Source: Rutstroemia sp. NJR-2017a BVV2 (lineage: Eukaryota > Ascomycota > Leotiomycetes > Helotiales > Rutstroemiaceae). From it: 64,000 nt of DNA. Both the position numbers and the translations under genes were made by a program. The notes beneath the pieces are model-generated. The model saw only the letters and a program-made list of their open reading frames with translations. It did no database searches and was not told the origin of the DNA. Below, piece after piece: positions 62,431-64,000 of the stretch. The stretch's first letter is position 1, and each line of letters opens with the position of its first letter. Where the stretch lies: contig NJPS01000003.1 in assembly GCA_002946415.1 (NCBI GenBank), forward strand, positions 434,001 through 498,000, given 5' to 3'.

Positions 62431-63666
62431 AAATAGAAAGAGAAAAAAAAGGAAAAAGAATAGAAAAAAAGAAAAAAAGAAAAAGAAAAAAAACTAAAAT
62501 TAAAATTAAAGATAAAATTATATTATATATAAATTAGTATTTATATAAAAATAATATAATATAAATATCTAATTTAATCTCTCTTCAATATAATTCTATT
62601 AATTTATAAATAACTAATTAACTCTATATTTTTAGATAAATATATTGATTAACTAAAATTTATAAAATTATAAAAATCGATATAGATTAAGAAACTAAAT
62701 TAAATTAAAAAGAAGAAAAAGAAATTAAAAAAAAGAAAAAAAATAAATATATAAAGTATTTATAATTCTGAAAAATATTAAGAATAATATTATATAGATA
62801 TTAAATTAATAAATATATATTTATATAAAAAATATATATTTTTGAATATTAAATATCGAAAAAAGTTTATAATATAGATAATTAAATTAATTAGATTAAT
62901 AAAAATAATAGATAATCTTTAAATAAATAAAACGAAATAAAATAAAATAAAAAAGTTAATTCTAATTAAGAATAATAAATATTATTATATATAAATAGTT
63001 AAAGAAGTATATAAAGAAAAAAAAGAGAATCCCTAAAAACTATATAGATTTATAATAAAGAACAAAAGTATAATAAAATAAATAGAAAATATTGAAAATA
63101 TATAAATTTAGATAAAATAATAGAAAATCAAAAATTAATAATTCAAATAAAAATTATTAATAATAAAGTTATTTAAGAAAAAAGAATAAAATCATTTATT
63201 TATAATAAAGAAAAATATTATTAATATAATTATTTCTATAAATTACTATAATAATAATATTCTAATATATTTAAAAATATAATTATTATAAGAATATAAT
63301 ATAAAAGAGAAAAAAAAAATAGAATTTATATATATTCAAAAAATATAAATAAGAGAATTATAAATAAATATAAATAAATTTTTGAAGATAATAAATTAAT
63401 AAAAGATATTAATTATTAAAATAAAGAAAGATTTAATTATATTATTAATAAAAAAGAAAAATATAAAAAAAGAAAATAGAAGGAAAATAGAAAATAAAAA
63501 AAATAAAAAAAATAAAGAAAATAAAAAAAAATAAAATAAAAATAAAAAATATTTAGAATTAAATTATTTAATATTATAATAGTTAATAATAAATATAATG
63601 AAAATTATATAAAATAGAGAAATCAATAAAATATATCTAAAATTAATAAATTAATAAGAAATATCT
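62431..63666. repeat. purine-rich, A-rich low-complexity stretch
   Basis: The plus strand is dominated by A and AG runs (for example 62437-62500 and 63470-63550), with very few C. This strand bias is stronger than in the other AT-rich blocks. It lies next to an inverted LTR of the E family, in the place of that element's gag side, but I could not align it to the internal region of E. Confidence 0.5.
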
Positions 63667-64000
63667 TATTATAAATATTTATCTTTTAAGTTATATAAAA
63701 GTAATTAAAATCTTAAATACTAGAGATTATAATAATTAATAATATTATTATAGATTTATTATTAATAATAGTTATATAAAAAATCAATTATAATTATAAT
63801 AATAAATAAATAAATAATAATTATTATTAAATATAAAGTTCTATATACTAAAGAAAACTATTTAGTTATATAAATTTTTATTTTCTATTATTTTATTAAT
63901 CTTATTAATTCCTATTACTAAAATTACTAGAAATTATTAAGATATTATATAATTCTAGTTTAAGATTCTATTAAATATATTATTAATTATTCTAATTTAA
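63667..64000 (-). repeat. inverted LTR of the element E family, cut by the window edge
   Basis: The complement of the E LTR end: TATTATAAATATTTATCTT at 63667, then sequence matching E LTR positions backward to the window end. At least 334 bp of an expected ~550 bp are present. An element or solo LTR on the minus strand continues to the right. Confidence 0.8.

Noticed and set aside
1..64000. Possibility that the AT-rich DNA is mitochondrial or bacterial
   Set aside because: The AT blocks contain recognisable LTR, LINE and Fot1 remnants with target-site duplications, and the genes have fungal spliceosomal introns.
1..64000. tRNA or rRNA genes
   Set aside because: No cloverleaf with A/B box motifs or rRNA core sequence was recognised in either the GC-normal islets or the AT blocks.

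Overview
The window looks like nuclear DNA of a filamentous ascomycete (Pezizomycotina). Four things point there. Most of it is extremely AT-rich sequence in which C and G survive mainly as TCG, CTT or CTA while CpA/TpG are scarce, the signature of repeat-induced point mutation (RIP). The repeats are classic fungal families: Ty3/gypsy including a chromovirus, Ty1/copia, Tad1-like LINEs and Fot1/pogo DNA transposons. The three genes have short (48-65 bp) introns, several with CTAAT/CTAAC-type branch sites. The protein families (aspzincin-like protease, DUF7730/F-box-like, Cys-rich multi-TM protein) are typical of these fungi. I cannot name a species.

Layout. 1-2.9 kb: a minus-strand copia remnant with a ~41-bp tandem repeat. 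2.9-22.9 kb: one plus-strand LINE (L1) opened by two antisense LINEs (L2, L3); L2 was opened in turn by two minus-strand gypsy elements (A, C). 23.5-26.7 kb: a GC-normal islet with a broken zinc protease gene, a convergent DUF7730-type gene and a 262-bp MITE. 26.9-42.1 kb: minus-strand gypsy D, containing plus-strand chromovirus E, whose integrase is split by Fot1-like element F. 42.1-49.1 kb: LTR fragments, unassigned AT-rich DNA, a plus LINE fragment and an antisense LINE. 49.3-50.5 kb: a small islet with an internally deleted pogo transposon. 50.4-59.2 kb: a RIP-mutated pogo-type transposon (P) split by gypsy B, a sister of A. 59.3-62.2 kb: a gene for a secreted/membrane Cys-rich seven-TM protein. 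62.2-64 kb: purine-rich AT DNA and an inverted chromovirus LTR.

Nesting was resolved from matching target-site duplications on both sides of A, B, C, D, L2 and L3, nearly matching ones for E, and from reading the interrupted protein across each insertion. None of the transposons can encode an intact protein; stop codons fall where RIP would put them (TGG, CAG, CAA or CGA to TAA/TAG/TGA). The three genes share no evident pathway. They are isolated islets in a RIP-mutated, probably heterochromatic compartment, and the protease gene itself carries a RIP-type nonsense change.
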